Source of the DNA: Buchananella hordeovulneris
Lineage (GTDB): Bacteria; Actinomycetota; Actinomycetes; Actinomycetales; Actinomycetaceae
Length of the DNA stretch: 59,142 bases
NCBI GenBank assembly: GCA_030529545.1
Contig: JAUMWR010000004.1
Span: 1 to 59,142 of the forward strand
Direction: 5' to 3'
Each line of letters opens with the position of its first letter. The stretch's first letter is position 1. The notes beneath the pieces are model-generated. The model worked only from the letters and a program-made list of their open reading frames with translations, searched no databases and had not been told where the DNA came from. The position numbers and the translations under genes were made by a program. Below, one piece after another: positions 44,680 to 54,094 of the stretch.

Positions 44680-47286
44680 TCAACCGCGACGCTTGCGCGC
44701 AGCCAACAGGCCCGCGCCGCCAACCAGGGCCAGCAGGGCCACGCTGGTCATGCCCAGCGCGTCCGTACCGGTCTTGGCCAGCTTCTTGCCGCCCTTGCCC
44801 TCAGCCTTAGCGCCCGGCTTGGGGGCCGCCTTGGTCGGGGCGTCCGAGGCCTTGGGGGCCGCCTGGCTCGCCTGGTCGGTGGGCTGCAGGGCCGGTGCCT
44901 TGGCTTCCTTCACCACCAGGCCCACCTTGGCCACGCGGCCGTTGGCGCCGGTCAGGATCACCTCGTGGTTCCCCAGGGCGGTGCCCGCCGGGATCACGAA
45001 GTTGAAGGTCACCTTGCCCTGGGCGTCGGCCACGGCCTTGCCGATCTCCACCGGGGTGGAGTGCATGACGGCAGTGACCTCGTCGCCGGCAAAGAAGCCG
45101 GTGCCGGTGATGACGATCGGCTTGCCGGTCTCCTGCTCGACGGCGTCCAGCTCCACCATCACAGGGACGGCGCTGTACTTCTGGATGTAGTTGCAGGAGG
45201 AGGTGCCCTCGCGGTTGACGCCCTTGTTCACGGCGTAGACGTTGCCACGGCCGTCGAACTCCACGTGGTTAGCGAGCTTGCCGGAGTCCAGGGTCTGCAG
45301 CAGCTTGCCGTCCAGGTCGTGCAGGGTGATGGTGCCGGAGTTGCGGTTGGCGACGTAGACCAGGTTGTTGATCGAGTCCAGGGCGACGTTCAGAGCGCCA
45401 GAGCGCACGGTGCGGCCGCGAGAGTCCACCATCTCCGCGCCGGTGGAGACGACCGCCACCTTGGTGCCGTCCTCCTCCACCACGGTCAGGTCACCGGAGG
45501 CCTGGGAGGAGACGTAGATCCGGCCGGAGCGACCGTCGTAGGCAACACCGGAGGCGAAGTTCACGGTGTCGGGCAGGGTCACGATCTTCACGGCGTTATT
45601 GTTGGCGGTGTCGATCACGGCGGCCTTCGGAGTGGTGCCGGAGATGGTCAGCAGCTTGCCGGTGGCCTCGTCCAGGGCCAGGGACATGACGGCGAACTCG
45701 TCGCGGGTCTCGCCCAGCTTGATGTCCTCCAGGCGCTCCATGGTCTGTGCGTTGAAGGAAGCAATCGTGGTGCCGAAGGCCATCGAGATGTAGACGCGGC
45801 CGCGCTTGGAGTCCACGATCACGTCGCGGGTGTGGCCCATGGAGCCCTTCTCGAACTGCTTGACCAGTTCCAGGGTGTCCGCGTCATAGACAGCCGCAGT
45901 GGACTGGCGGGTGTTGGTGACCCATACCCGACCGTTGACGTCGTCAACCGCCACACCGTAGACCGCGTAGCGGGAGCCCTGCACCGGGTTACCCTCGCGG
46001 TCAGTAGCGGTCGGGTCGATAGCGGGCACGACCTCCTTCTCAAAGGCCAGCGTGTCGGCGTTCAGACGCAGCAGGGAGGTAGTCTGCGCCGGCGGGCGGC
46101 CCATCGCAGAGGTCACGTACAGGGCGTTGCGCTTGGCGGAGTACGCGGTCTGGTACAGGCCGCCCACGAGGTTGGTCTCCACACCGGTCACCCAGGTGCG
46201 GAACTCGGCGGCGCCGTCGCGCAGCGGGACCGGGCCCAGGGTCGCGTTGGGGTTGCGCACGGTGCAAAGCGGCGGGCCGGCCGGGCGCGTCGGGGCGACG
46301 CTGGGAGTGGAGCTCGGGCTGGTGGACGGGGCCGGCGCGGCGGCCGTCACCTCGATGGTGGCGTTGACCGCCCGCACCTTGTCGCCCTCCTTCATGGAGC
46401 CGGACAGGAAGGTGATGGTGTGGGTGCTGCCGGGCGCCCAGGCAGCCTTGGGGGCGTTGTTGGTGCCGTCCGGCAGCGGGATGTTCAGGGTGAACTTGCC
46501 GCTGCGCTCGGCCTCCACCGCCGCCCAGATGGTCTTGTTGCCGTTGACGGAGTCTGACACTCCGGTCAGGTCAAAGGTCCGGGACTCTGCGCCGCGGTCC
46601 AGCTTGACCGCCACGAAGGAGCCGGCGGAGCCGTCAGCCACAAACCAGCCCTCGCCGGTGACGGTGATGAGGGTCTTCTCTGCGGCGGTCCTAGGAGCGT
46701 TGACGGAGGCCTCCACGACTGGCGCGGTAACGCTCGGGGCCGGGCTGGCGCCGGGGGTGCCCGCAGTCGGGGTACCAGTTGAGGGTTGGCTGTTCGGCGC
46801 AACCACGGTGAATTCGGCTACCTGAGAGGTGGCCGGGTCGGAGTCCAGGAAGCGCACCCAGTGCCGCCCGGGAGCGAAGTCCGCAGGCACCATCCAGGTG
46901 GTAGTGAAGGCGCCGGCATCGTCTGCCTCCACGGTCTTGATGACTTGGTTGTTGTCTACCGCGTAAGCGCCGTCGTTGACCTTCATGGATAGGCCCTGCT
47001 TGGCGGAAAAGCCGGTGCCCTTGATGGTGATCGTGCTGCCCGCCAGCACGTTGGCGGCGTTCTCGATCTGGACTGCGCCTGCACCGGTGCTGGGGCGCGG
47101 GCCGGCGGCCGGCGGATTGACCACTGCGGATGCGGCCACGGTCGCGGGCACAGGAGCGGCGGTCTGGGCGGCCTGCGCCGCGCCGGGAAGAACCACACCG
47201 GCGGCGCCGAGCGCAAGCGCGATGAATAGAGGGGTGAACTTGGTGGCGCGCTTAGATGCGCCACTGCCTGACCGGATTGGCTGCAC
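44680..47286 (-). CDS. Sortase-type (LAKTG) surface protein with beta-propeller and iron-locus domains
   Basis: Secreted, wall-anchored protein of 868 residues from GTG 47286 (GGAGG 6 nt upstream; the open frame to 47376 is likely leader). Signal peptide to about residue 40 (IALALGAAGVVLPGAAQA). Domain A (about 55-165) ends HWVRFLDS; domain B (about 190-310) has GEGWF, AVKLDRG, TIWAAVEAE and FLSGSMKEGD. Both occur in the two proteins of the nearby iron operon. A YVTN/NHL-like beta-propeller (about 340-680) follows (GVAVDDVNGRVWVTN, VYVANRNSGTITLHDLDGK), then an IPT-like domain (GTGFFAGDE). The C-terminus is LAKTG, hydrophobic helix and RKRRG. LAxTG is the motif of class E sortases. Probably iron-linked adhesin or haem/siderophore receptor; inferred. 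Confidence 0.88.
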   Translation of the reverse strand: MQPIRSGSGASKRATKFTPLFIALALGAAGVVLPGAAQAAQTAAPVPATVAASAVVNPPAAGPRPSTGAGAVQIENAANVLAGSTITIKGTGFSAKQGLSMKVNDGAYAVDNNQVIKTVEADDAGAFTTTWMVPADFAPGRHWVRFLDSDPATSQVAEFTVVAPNSQPSTGTPTAGTPGASPAPSVTAPVVEASVNAPRTAAEKTLITVTGEGWFVADGSAGSFVAVKLDRGAESRTFDLTGVSDSVNGNKTIWAAVEAERSGKFTLNIPLPDGTNNAPKAAWAPGSTHTITFLSGSMKEGDKVRAVNATIEVTAAAPAPSTSPSSTPSVAPTRPAGPPLCTVRNPNATLGPVPLRDGAAEFRTWVTGVETNLVGGLYQTAYSAKRNALYVTSAMGRPPAQTTSLLRLNADTLAFEKEVVPAIDPTATDREGNPVQGSRYAVYGVAVDDVNGRVWVTNTRQSTAAVYDADTLELVKQFEKGSMGHTRDVIVDSKRGRVYISMAFGTTIASFNAQTMERLEDIKLGETRDEFAVMSLALDEATGKLLTISGTTPKAAVIDTANNNAVKIVTLPDTVNFASGVAYDGRSGRIYVSSQASGDLTVVEEDGTKVAVVSTGAEMVDSRGRTVRSGALNVALDSINNLVYVANRNSGTITLHDLDGKLLQTLDSGKLANHVEFDGRGNVYAVNKGVNREGTSSCNYIQKYSAVPVMVELDAVEQETGKPIVITGTGFFAGDEVTAVMHSTPVEIGKAVADAQGKVTFNFVIPAGTALGNHEVILTGANGRVAKVGLVVKEAKAPALQPTDQASQAAPKASDAPTKAAPKPGAKAEGKGGKKLAKTGTDALGMTSVALLALVGGAGLLAARKRRG

Positions 47287-47375
47287 GGCAGTCCTCCATT
47301 GTCGGGCCCCACTGAGGGAGCGAGCTGGTTTGCGGGGCTTAAGACCCGTAACTAAGTGCGCCCTTACCTGCGCCA

Positions 47376-47387
47376 CTTAGTAGGACA
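47376..47387 (-). promoter_or_regulatory. Candidate operator shared with the iron operon
   Basis: Minus-strand TGTCCTACTAAG, upstream of the surface-protein start, differs at one base from TGTCCTAGTAAG at 55138-55149 upstream of the siderophore-binding gene. It suggests a common regulator. The rest of 47287-47585 holds no gene; GTGACGCCCCGTCAC (47461-47475) is a short palindrome there. Confidence 0.4.
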
Positions 47388-47585
47388 TCCGTCCTTTTGC
47401 GGAGGCTAGCATTACTGATTTCGCTCGCCCAGAGGTGGCGCTCTGCGGGATTTTGGCGACGTGACGCCCCGTCACCACCACCCTGCAGACACCGGCAGAC
47501 TGCGGGCTAAAGTGGCAGGTTTTCAACGCCTCATCCCCTCCCCACAGGCATATCGACCACGCCTATCGGCGAAGGTCACATTTCT

Positions 47586-48377
47586 TTATGACCGCTCCGT
47601 CGGGATAACGATCGGTGTCCCGGTCTGCGGATCGGGTATAAGAGTGCATTCCACCCCGTAGACCTCCTTGATAAGTTCCGGCGTCACCACTCGGCGCGGC
47701 TCCCCCTGCGCCACCACCGCCCCGCCGCGCATCACCACCAGGTGCGTGGCGTACCGGAAAGCCAGGTGCAGGTCGTGGAGCACGGCCACCACGGTGCGCC
47801 CCTGCGCCCGCAGACCGCGCGCCAGCTCCAGCACCTCCAGTTGGTGCGCCAGGTCCAGGTAGGTGGTGGGCTCGTCCAACAGGAGCAGATCGGTTTCCTG
47901 GGCCAAGGCCATGGCGATCCACACCCGCTGGCGCTGCCCACCGGAGAGCTGCCCCACCCGCCGGTCGGCTAATTCGCTGACCCCGGCGTCCTCCATCGCG
48001 CGCCGCGTGGCCGCCTCGTCCTCCCTGCTCCACTGGCGCAGCATGCCCTGGTGGGGGTAACGGCCCCTGGCCACCAGGTCCGCCACCAGGATCTCCTCCG
48101 GCGCCTGCGAGGACTGCGGGAGCATCCCCACCCGTCTAGCCACCGCCTTGGTGGCCTGGGCGCGAATGTCCGTCCCGTCCAGGAGCACCCGTCCCGCCCG
48201 GCAGGGCAGCACGCGAGCCAGCGCCCGCAGCAGAGTGGACTTTCCGCACGCGTTGGGGCCCACGATCACGGTGAGCTCCCCCGCCAGCACGCTCAGCTCC
48301 ACCCCGTCCAAAATGGGGCGCTGACTGCCGTAACCTGCCACCAAACGCTCGGCCCGCAAAGGACTGGCAACGCTCAC
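47586..48377 (-). CDS. Iron-siderophore ABC transporter ATPase (FecE/FepC type)
   Basis: Energises the FecCD permease pair. The 263-residue product has Walker A IVGPNACGKSTLLRAL, Q-loop QSS, signature GQLSGGQRQRVWIAMALAQ, Walker B LLLLDEPTTYLDL, and H-loop AVLHDLHLAFRYATHLVVM. The spacing and EP-TTYLDL-HQ pattern are typical of FepC/FhuC. GTG 48377 overlaps the preceding permease stop (GTGA). It is the last gene of the operon and its end lies about 300 bp from the surface-protein start. Confidence 0.93.
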   Translation of the reverse strand: MSVASPLRAERLVAGYGSQRPILDGVELSVLAGELTVIVGPNACGKSTLLRALARVLPCRAGRVLLDGTDIRAQATKAVARRVGMLPQSSQAPEEILVADLVARGRYPHQGMLRQWSREDEAATRRAMEDAGVSELADRRVGQLSGGQRQRVWIAMALAQETDLLLLDEPTTYLDLAHQLEVLELARGLRAQGRTVVAVLHDLHLAFRYATHLVVMRGGAVVAQGEPRRVVTPELIKEVYGVECTLIPDPQTGTPIVIPTERS

Positions 48378-49429
48378 AGTCGGTTCCTCCGGTGTTCTTG
48401 GAAAAGCAACAGCAACAGGTAGAGCCCGCCCAGGGTGCCGGTCACCACGCCCACGGCCAGCTTGGCCGGGTGCAGCAGCCACTGCCCCAGCAGGTCGGAC
48501 ACCAGCACCAGCGCGGCCCCCACGGCGGCGGCGGAGGCCAGGCTCGGGCCCACCTGCCCGTGCAGGCGCCGCGCGATGTGCGGGGCGGCCAGCGCCACGA
48601 AGGCCACCGGCCCGGCCACGGCGGTGGCCAGCGAGACCAGGAGGGTGCCCAGCGCGATGGCCGCCAATCGCGTGCGTACCGCTTTGATGCCCAGGGCGGC
48701 GGCAGCGTCGTCCCCCAAAGAAAGCACCGCAAGCGGGCCGGTGATCGCCCACAGGGCAGGGGCGGCGGCCAGCAGAACGACCGCCAAGATGGCCACCCAC
48801 GGCAGCGAAACGTCGTGCAACGAACCGGCGTTCCACTGGGCGGCCGCCTGCGCCGCCTCCAGCGAGGCGCGCACCAGCAACAGGGAGTTCACGGCTCGCA
48901 GCGCCGCAGAGATGCCGATGCCCACCAGGATCACGCGCAGGCCGCTCAGGCGAGAGCCGGCCAGCAGCACGATCACCGCGCCCACCAGCACGCCACCGCC
49001 GACGGCGCCGCCGGCCACCACCATCGGCGCGGCGCCGACGAACATGATGGTCAGGATCGCGCCCGTGGCGGCCCCGGTGGAAAAACCAACGATGTCAGGG
49101 CTGCCCAGCGGGTTGCCGGACACCGACTGGAAGAGCGCGCCGGCCAGCCCCAGGCAGGCGCCCACCGTCACCGCGCCCAGCACTCGCGGCAGGCGCACCT
49201 CCTGCACAAAGTAGACGCCCAGAAAGTCGCCGCTCTCCCCCGGGTTGCCCCACAGGCGCGCCCAGGACTGCGCCACGCTCAGCCCGTACTCGCCCACCAG
49301 CAAACCCAGCAGGGACAGGCAGACGATCAACACGGCCAGCACGGCCCCGGTCCAGACCACCCGCCTGCTGCCGCGCAGAGACCACCTGCCCCTGCGCGCC
49401 AGCCACTTCCCGCCGCGCCGCACGCTCAC
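48374..49429 (-). CDS. Iron-siderophore ABC permease (FecD/FepG type)
   Basis: Second FecCD-family permease subunit, 351 residues, with about ten transmembrane helices. Family marks: QEVRLPRVLGAVTVGACLGLAGALFQSVSGNPLGSPDIVGF (the R-L-P-R start and G-A-x-L-A/G-x-x-G), and GDDAAAALGIK plus VAGPVAFVALAAPHIARRL (ATPase coupling). The N-terminus is basic and longer than the FepD partner. It overlaps the previous permease and the ATPase by 4 bp each, so stoichiometric expression is likely. Confidence 0.93.
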   Translation of the reverse strand: MSVRRGGKWLARRGRWSLRGSRRVVWTGAVLAVLIVCLSLLGLLVGEYGLSVAQSWARLWGNPGESGDFLGVYFVQEVRLPRVLGAVTVGACLGLAGALFQSVSGNPLGSPDIVGFSTGAATGAILTIMFVGAAPMVVAGGAVGGGVLVGAVIVLLAGSRLSGLRVILVGIGISAALRAVNSLLLVRASLEAAQAAAQWNAGSLHDVSLPWVAILAVVLLAAAPALWAITGPLAVLSLGDDAAAALGIKAVRTRLAAIALGTLLVSLATAVAGPVAFVALAAPHIARRLHGQVGPSLASAAAVGAALVLVSDLLGQWLLHPAKLAVGVVTGTLGGLYLLLLLFQEHRRNRL

Positions 49430-50433
49430 GCCACCACCCGCCTAGCACGCACCAGCGCGATGAAGACGGGGGCGCCCGCCAGCGCCAGGATCACACCCAC
49501 CGGCGCCTCGGCCAGGCCCAGCATCACGCGCGCCAGGACGTCGGAGGCCAGTACCCACACCGGCCCCAACAGCAGGGAAAGCGCCCCGGCCCAGCGCAGG
49601 TCCTCCCCCACCAGGCGGCGCGCCACCAGCGGCACCGCCAGGCCCACAAAGCTGAGCGGGCCGGCGATGGAGGTGGCGGCGGCCGCCAGGACGGCCACGC
49701 AAGCCAGCCCAAGGGTGCGCACGCGCCGCACCGGCACGCCGAGCGCCGTGGCGGCCTCGTCGCCCAGGGCAAGCACGCTGAGCGCCGGCAGGATGCTCAC
49801 CGCCACCACCAGCGCCACCCCGATTGGGGGCAGGAGGGGCACGACGTGCCCAAAGCTGCGCCCCTCCAGCGAGCCGGCCACCCAGAACCGGAATTCGTTG
49901 AACACGAACTGGTTGGCCAGCACCACGCCCTGGATCAGCGAGGAGAGGGCGGCGGAGACCGCCACACCGGCCAGTGCCAGGCGAGCCGGGGCGCTGCGCC
50001 TGCCCGTCCCGCCGGCCAGCAGGTGGACGGCGACCACCGCGATCGCCGCGCCCACCAGGGCCGCCGCCATGTTGCTGCCAACCGTGGAGAATCCGGCCAG
50101 CGCCACGAAGACGACGACGGCCAGGCCGGCGCCGGCGTTGACGCCCAGGATCCCGGGGTCCGCCAGCGGGTTGCGGGTCAGCGCCTGCATGACGGTGCCC
50201 GCCAGGCCCAGGCAGAGGCCCACCGTGACGGCCGCGAGCGTGCGTGGCAGGCGCAGCCCGCGCACCACCTCGGTGAGGTCGGTGACGTGGGGGCTGGTCA
50301 GCCCCTCCCACACCTGCGCTGGCGAGAGCTCCCGGGAACCGAGGGCGATGGAGGCTAGCAGAGCTGCGGCCAGCAGGATCAGCGCCACCAGGATGGCGCG
50401 TAGGCGGGTGGCGGTAAGGGTGCCCTGTGTCAC
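49426..50433 (-). CDS. Iron-siderophore ABC permease (FecC/FepD type)
   Basis: First FecCD-family permease subunit, 335 residues. Shows LRLPRTLAAVTVGLCLGLAGTVMQALTRNPLADPGILGVNAGA, LALGDEAATALGVPVRRVRTLGL and AGPLSFVGLAVPLVARRL. Overlaps the upstream surface-protein stop by 4 bp (ATGA) and the next permease by 4 bp. A pair of distinct FecCD subunits is typical of catecholate or hydroxamate siderophore uptake in Gram-positives. Confidence 0.93.
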   Translation of the reverse strand: MTQGTLTATRLRAILVALILLAAALLASIALGSRELSPAQVWEGLTSPHVTDLTEVVRGLRLPRTLAAVTVGLCLGLAGTVMQALTRNPLADPGILGVNAGAGLAVVVFVALAGFSTVGSNMAAALVGAAIAVVAVHLLAGGTGRRSAPARLALAGVAVSAALSSLIQGVVLANQFVFNEFRFWVAGSLEGRSFGHVVPLLPPIGVALVVAVSILPALSVLALGDEAATALGVPVRRVRTLGLACVAVLAAAATSIAGPLSFVGLAVPLVARRLVGEDLRWAGALSLLLGPVWVLASDVLARVMLGLAEAPVGVILALAGAPVFIALVRARRVVA

Positions 50434-51329
50434 TGGCGCGCGGAGGAACCGGGGCCCTGGTTGCGCTTGCGCACGACGATGGCGGCCAGCCCGCTGCCCA
50501 CTACCAGCACGGACAGCGCCAGCACCACCACGCCCACGACCGGGAACTGGTTGGCAGCCGGCGCGGCTGCGGGCGCGGGCTGGGCAGCCTGGGCGGGCGC
50601 CGCTGCGGCGGAGTTCGCCGCGCTGGGCGCGGCGCTCTGTGTCGTGGTGGGCGCAGCGCTCGGGGCGGCGGAGGCGGAGGCGGAGGGAGCCGGGCTGGCC
50701 TGCCCAAAGCTGCCTAGGGCGGCCTGGTCCGGGGCTTCTTGCCCCTCTGCGGTCTGCGCCTGGGCTGCCTGGCCGCCCGGCTGGGTTTCTGCGCCGCCGA
50801 CGTTGCCGCCCTGGCCGCCCTCAGCAGCGCTGCCGCCCCCAGCTTGGCCTGCGGCGGGGGCGGGGGCGCTGCCGGGAGCTAGCACGGTGAACTCGGGCGA
50901 GCGGTTGGTGAAGCCGATGACGCCGCCGCCGTGTCCCTGGCGGGGCTGGGAGGCCAGGAAGCGCAGCCAGTGCTGGCCGGCCGGCACGTATGAGGGCAGC
51001 ACGAAGGAGCCGGCCACGGTCCCGTCGGGGCCGATCACCTGGCTGTGCACCACGCCCTGGCCCTGGACCGAGGCGTCGCCACCGGCCAGCGCGCCGTCGT
51101 CGATCTTGATGTAGACCACCTCGCCGGGCGGGAAGCCGGTGAGGGAGAAGCCGATGGTGCCGCCAGCCTGGACGGAGGGAGTGACGGAGGAGTCGGTGCC
51201 CTCCGTGGAGTCACCGGCGCCACCGGGTGGCAGCGCCCAGGCCGGGGCCAGGCTAAGCAGGAGCGCCAGTCCGGCGGCCATGAGCACCAGGAGGGCTCCA
51301 ATACCGGGGCGGGTCTTGGTTGCGTTCAT
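50430..51329 (-). CDS. Membrane-tethered surface protein B of the iron locus
   Basis: A 299-residue secreted protein from ATG 51329 (GGGGAGA 6 nt upstream; the frame extends to 51377 but overlaps the previous gene). Signal peptide to about residue 32 (LALLLSLAPAWA). One Ig-like domain (about 45-140) with FSLTGFPPGEVVYIKIDDGALAGGD and YVPAGQHWLRFLASQ matches domain A of the LAKTG protein. A 120-residue Ala/Pro/Gly/Ser/Gln linker follows, then one C-terminal transmembrane helix with RKRNQG and no LPxTG motif. It lies between surface protein A and fepD. Proposed to relay ligand across the wall; no known family assigned. Confidence 0.85.
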   Translation of the reverse strand: MNATKTRPGIGALLVLMAAGLALLLSLAPAWALPPGGAGDSTEGTDSSVTPSVQAGGTIGFSLTGFPPGEVVYIKIDDGALAGGDASVQGQGVVHSQVIGPDGTVAGSFVLPSYVPAGQHWLRFLASQPRQGHGGGVIGFTNRSPEFTVLAPGSAPAPAAGQAGGGSAAEGGQGGNVGGAETQPGGQAAQAQTAEGQEAPDQAALGSFGQASPAPSASASAAPSAAPTTTQSAAPSAANSAAAAPAQAAQPAPAAAPAANQFPVVGVVVLALSVLVVGSGLAAIVVRKRNQGPGSSARQ

Positions 51330-51346
51330 TGTGGTCTCCCCTTGGT

Positions 51347-54040
51347 TCAGCGGGTGCGGGAGGAGCGCGTCAGCCACAGGGCCACTCCGCCTCCCAGCAG
51401 GATCACGGCGGCTGCGGCGATGAGCAGCCAGTCGTTGCCGGTCAGGCCGGCCGGGGCCGGGGCGGCGGGCGCAGCGGCCACCGCCTGCGGCGCGCTCGCG
51501 CCGGCGTTGCCGGCGGACTCTGCCGCCTGCGCGGTGGCTGCCCCGCTCGGGGCGGGGGCCGGGGCGGAGGCACTAGCCGAAGCCGCCGGGGTGGCGGAGG
51601 CAGTTGCCTGCGTCATTTCCAGCGGCACCCAGCCCAGCAGGGCGCCGGCGCGGTCGGTGACGGCCACGCGGTGCTTGCCGCCGGGCACGCTGGCCAGGTC
51701 CAGGCGCAGCTGGTTCTGCTTGTCCACCTGCAGCCAGTCGGTGGAGACTGCCTGCGGGTAGAGGTGCAGGGCCACCCAGGAGCCGGCCGGGACGCTGGCG
51801 GGCAGCGTAAGGGTGAGGGTGCGGCCCTTCTTCTCTGCCGTGAGGGCGCCCCGCGAGGCCTCGGTTAGGCCGTGGATGTCGGTCACCGGCAGCGCGGGGG
51901 CCACCAGCGGCTTGGACTGGTCCACCTTCGCCTCGGGGAGGGCCGGTAGCAAGGCGGCGGCGTTTCTCCGTGGGATGGCGGGAGCGCTGGTGGTGCGCGC
52001 GGGGGCCGGGGCGGGCCCCGGGGCCGCGCCCGCCGTGGGCTTGGCGCTGCGCGGGGCGGTCGGGGTGGCCGGGGCTGCCCGGTGGGTCTTCTCCCAGCCT
52101 GCCACCTTGCCGTTGGGGCGCTGCGCCAGCAGGGTCCAGTTGCCGGTGGGGACCTGGGCCAGGTCCATCGCCACTACGGCCTTGCCGGCGGCGTCGAGCT
52201 GGATCCACTTGCCGGTAAAGAAGCGCGGCGAGGCATCCGCTGCGTAGCCGGTGAGGAACACCCAGGCCCCGCCCTGGCCGGGCAGCTCGATGTGCAGCTG
52301 GGCGCCCTTGAGCGTGGACTTCAGGCCGTTGGCCGGCTCCTGGAGCGCCTGCTCGCGGGAGAGGAGTTTGGGCAGGCCGTTGGGCCGGTAGGTGCCCACG
52401 GTGAAGTGGTTGGTCTTGAGCGTGCGGCTGATGCCGCCGGGTTTGAGGGAGCCGGTCAGGAGCCGCAGGGTGTGGCTGCCTTCCTTGAAGGCGGGGGTGG
52501 AGGAGCCGGCGCCGGTGCCGGCAGTGGGCAGGGAGATCTCCGTGTCAAAGGAACCATCGGCGGAGTTCACCTTAACGATCGCCCAAATGGTGGCGTTGGC
52601 GGAGACCGTCTCCCCCTTGATATGGCTGTATGCGCCCTCATCGATCTTCACGCCGATCACGGCGCCGCCGGTGGCGGGGTCGGCGTTGTTGCACCAGCCG
52701 GTGCCGCGCAGGCGCAGCTTGGCACCAAAGTCCAGCACGGGACCGGTGGTCTCGTTCTCTTCCTGGCCCACGGGGTACTCCACCCAGGCCTTGGGCTCGC
52801 CCGCGCCGGGGGTGCAGGGCACCTCCTGCTGCGCGGCGTCTCCGGCGTAGGCCTTGCCGTCCACCACCAGGGAGTCGGTGGTCACGTCGTGGCGCACGTC
52901 GGTGGGGTTGAGGCCAGCGCGCAGGTTGACCACCAGCTTGGAGCCGGCCTTGAGGTGTCCGGCGGCGCCCACGGACTCGGGCACGTTGCCCGCCTGGGGC
53001 ACGTCCAGCTCCACCCGGAAGGAGCCGTCAGCGCCCGCACGCACGATTGCCCAAATGGAGGCATCGGGGGCGCCGCTACGGGGGTGGTTGAGCACGCTGG
53101 TGCCGGTGCGCGCAAACTGGAAGTCCGGCTGCGCCGGGGCCGGGCGGCTGCCCAGCTTGATCACCACCAGGGACCCCTGCCCCTGCTGCTTGCCGTTCCA
53201 CGCAAAGCCGCGCACCACTAACTTGGACCCAGCAGCCGTGGAGACCTCGCGCTGCGTGCACACCACCGCCCGCTGACCGGTGGCGGAGTCCAGGTGCTCC
53301 GAGCGGATCTCCTGCGCCGTGCAGGCGGCCGGCTGCTCACTGGGCTGCTGGCCGGGCTGCTCGCCGGGGCCTGCGGAGGGACCGCCCGGCTGGCTCGGGG
53401 CGCCGGGCGTGGAGGGCGCGCCCGGCGTGGCAGTGGCGGAGGCCGACGCATCCGGGGCCGACTGCGTGGGAGCAGGGCCGCCCTCACCGCCGCCCGCGCC
53501 GCCTTCACCGCCGGGCGCGCCGGCGGTGGCACTGGGGGCCGGGGAGGATTCTCCACCGGGCTGCGCGCCCGCAGCCACCACCGTGAAGCTGCCGGTGACG
53601 GAGCGAACCACGTCGCCGGGCAGCATGGAGCCGGAGAGCAGCGTGTACTGGTGGGTACTGCCGACCTCCCAGGCCCGCCCGGAGGCGTTGTTGGCGCCGG
53701 TGGGCAGGGGGAAGGTGATGGTCAGGGCGCCGGTGTTGTCCGCCTTGCCCACGGCCCAGACGGTCTTGTTGCCGATCACCTTGCCGGTGACGGGGTGGGT
53801 GACGTCAAAGGTGGCGGCCTCCCCGCCGCTGTCCAGCTTTACCGCGACGACCGATCCCTCGGTGCCCGCCTGGTTGAGCCAGCCGGTGCCGGTGACGGTC
53901 ACTTCGCCACCAACGCTCACCTCGGCGGGCGCGTGGTGGGTGCCCCCCTGCGCGGAGATGGCCGTGGCGGGCACCAGCGCGGTGAAGGCCAGGGTGATGG
54001 CGGCGGCGAGTTTGCCAAGTAGGCGTGGGGTTGTCTGCAT
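51347..54040 (-). CDS. Large multidomain surface protein A of the iron locus
   Basis: An 897-residue secreted protein; signal peptide to about residue 30. Three copies of the same Ig-like domain: about 33-150 (GTGWLNQAGTEGSVVAVKLDSG ends LLSGSMLPGDVV), 268-395 (GFAWNGKQQGQGSLVVIKLGS, ASIWAIVRAGADGSF) and 430-550 (GTGWCNNADPATGGAVIGVKID, LLTGSLKPGG). Then two related beta domains (about 560-655 and 725-815: RGALTAEKKGRTLTLTLP/NGLKSTLKGAQLHIELP). Ala/Pro linkers separate them. It ends in a transmembrane helix and SSRTR without a sortase motif. It precedes surface protein B and follows the binding lipoprotein in the operon. Likely an iron-siderophore or haem receptor; I assign no known family. 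Confidence 0.85.
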   Translation of the reverse strand: MQTTPRLLGKLAAAITLAFTALVPATAISAQGGTHHAPAEVSVGGEVTVTGTGWLNQAGTEGSVVAVKLDSGGEAATFDVTHPVTGKVIGNKTVWAVGKADNTGALTITFPLPTGANNASGRAWEVGSTHQYTLLSGSMLPGDVVRSVTGSFTVVAAGAQPGGESSPAPSATAGAPGGEGGAGGGEGGPAPTQSAPDASASATATPGAPSTPGAPSQPGGPSAGPGEQPGQQPSEQPAACTAQEIRSEHLDSATGQRAVVCTQREVSTAAGSKLVVRGFAWNGKQQGQGSLVVIKLGSRPAPAQPDFQFARTGTSVLNHPRSGAPDASIWAIVRAGADGSFRVELDVPQAGNVPESVGAAGHLKAGSKLVVNLRAGLNPTDVRHDVTTDSLVVDGKAYAGDAAQQEVPCTPGAGEPKAWVEYPVGQEENETTGPVLDFGAKLRLRGTGWCNNADPATGGAVIGVKIDEGAYSHIKGETVSANATIWAIVKVNSADGSFDTEISLPTAGTGAGSSTPAFKEGSHTLRLLTGSLKPGGISRTLKTNHFTVGTYRPNGLPKLLSREQALQEPANGLKSTLKGAQLHIELPGQGGAWVFLTGYAADASPRFFTGKWIQLDAAGKAVVAMDLAQVPTGNWTLLAQRPNGKVAGWEKTHRAAPATPTAPRSAKPTAGAAPGPAPAPARTTSAPAIPRRNAAALLPALPEAKVDQSKPLVAPALPVTDIHGLTEASRGALTAEKKGRTLTLTLPASVPAGSWVALHLYPQAVSTDWLQVDKQNQLRLDLASVPGGKHRVAVTDRAGALLGWVPLEMTQATASATPAASASASAPAPAPSGAATAQAAESAGNAGASAPQAVAAAPAAPAPAGLTGNDWLLIAAAAVILLGGGVALWLTRSSRTR

Positions 54041-54094
54041 GGCTGTCCAATTCTGCGAGTGGAGTGAGGGGTGTCTGCGCGCGGCGGACGGTGG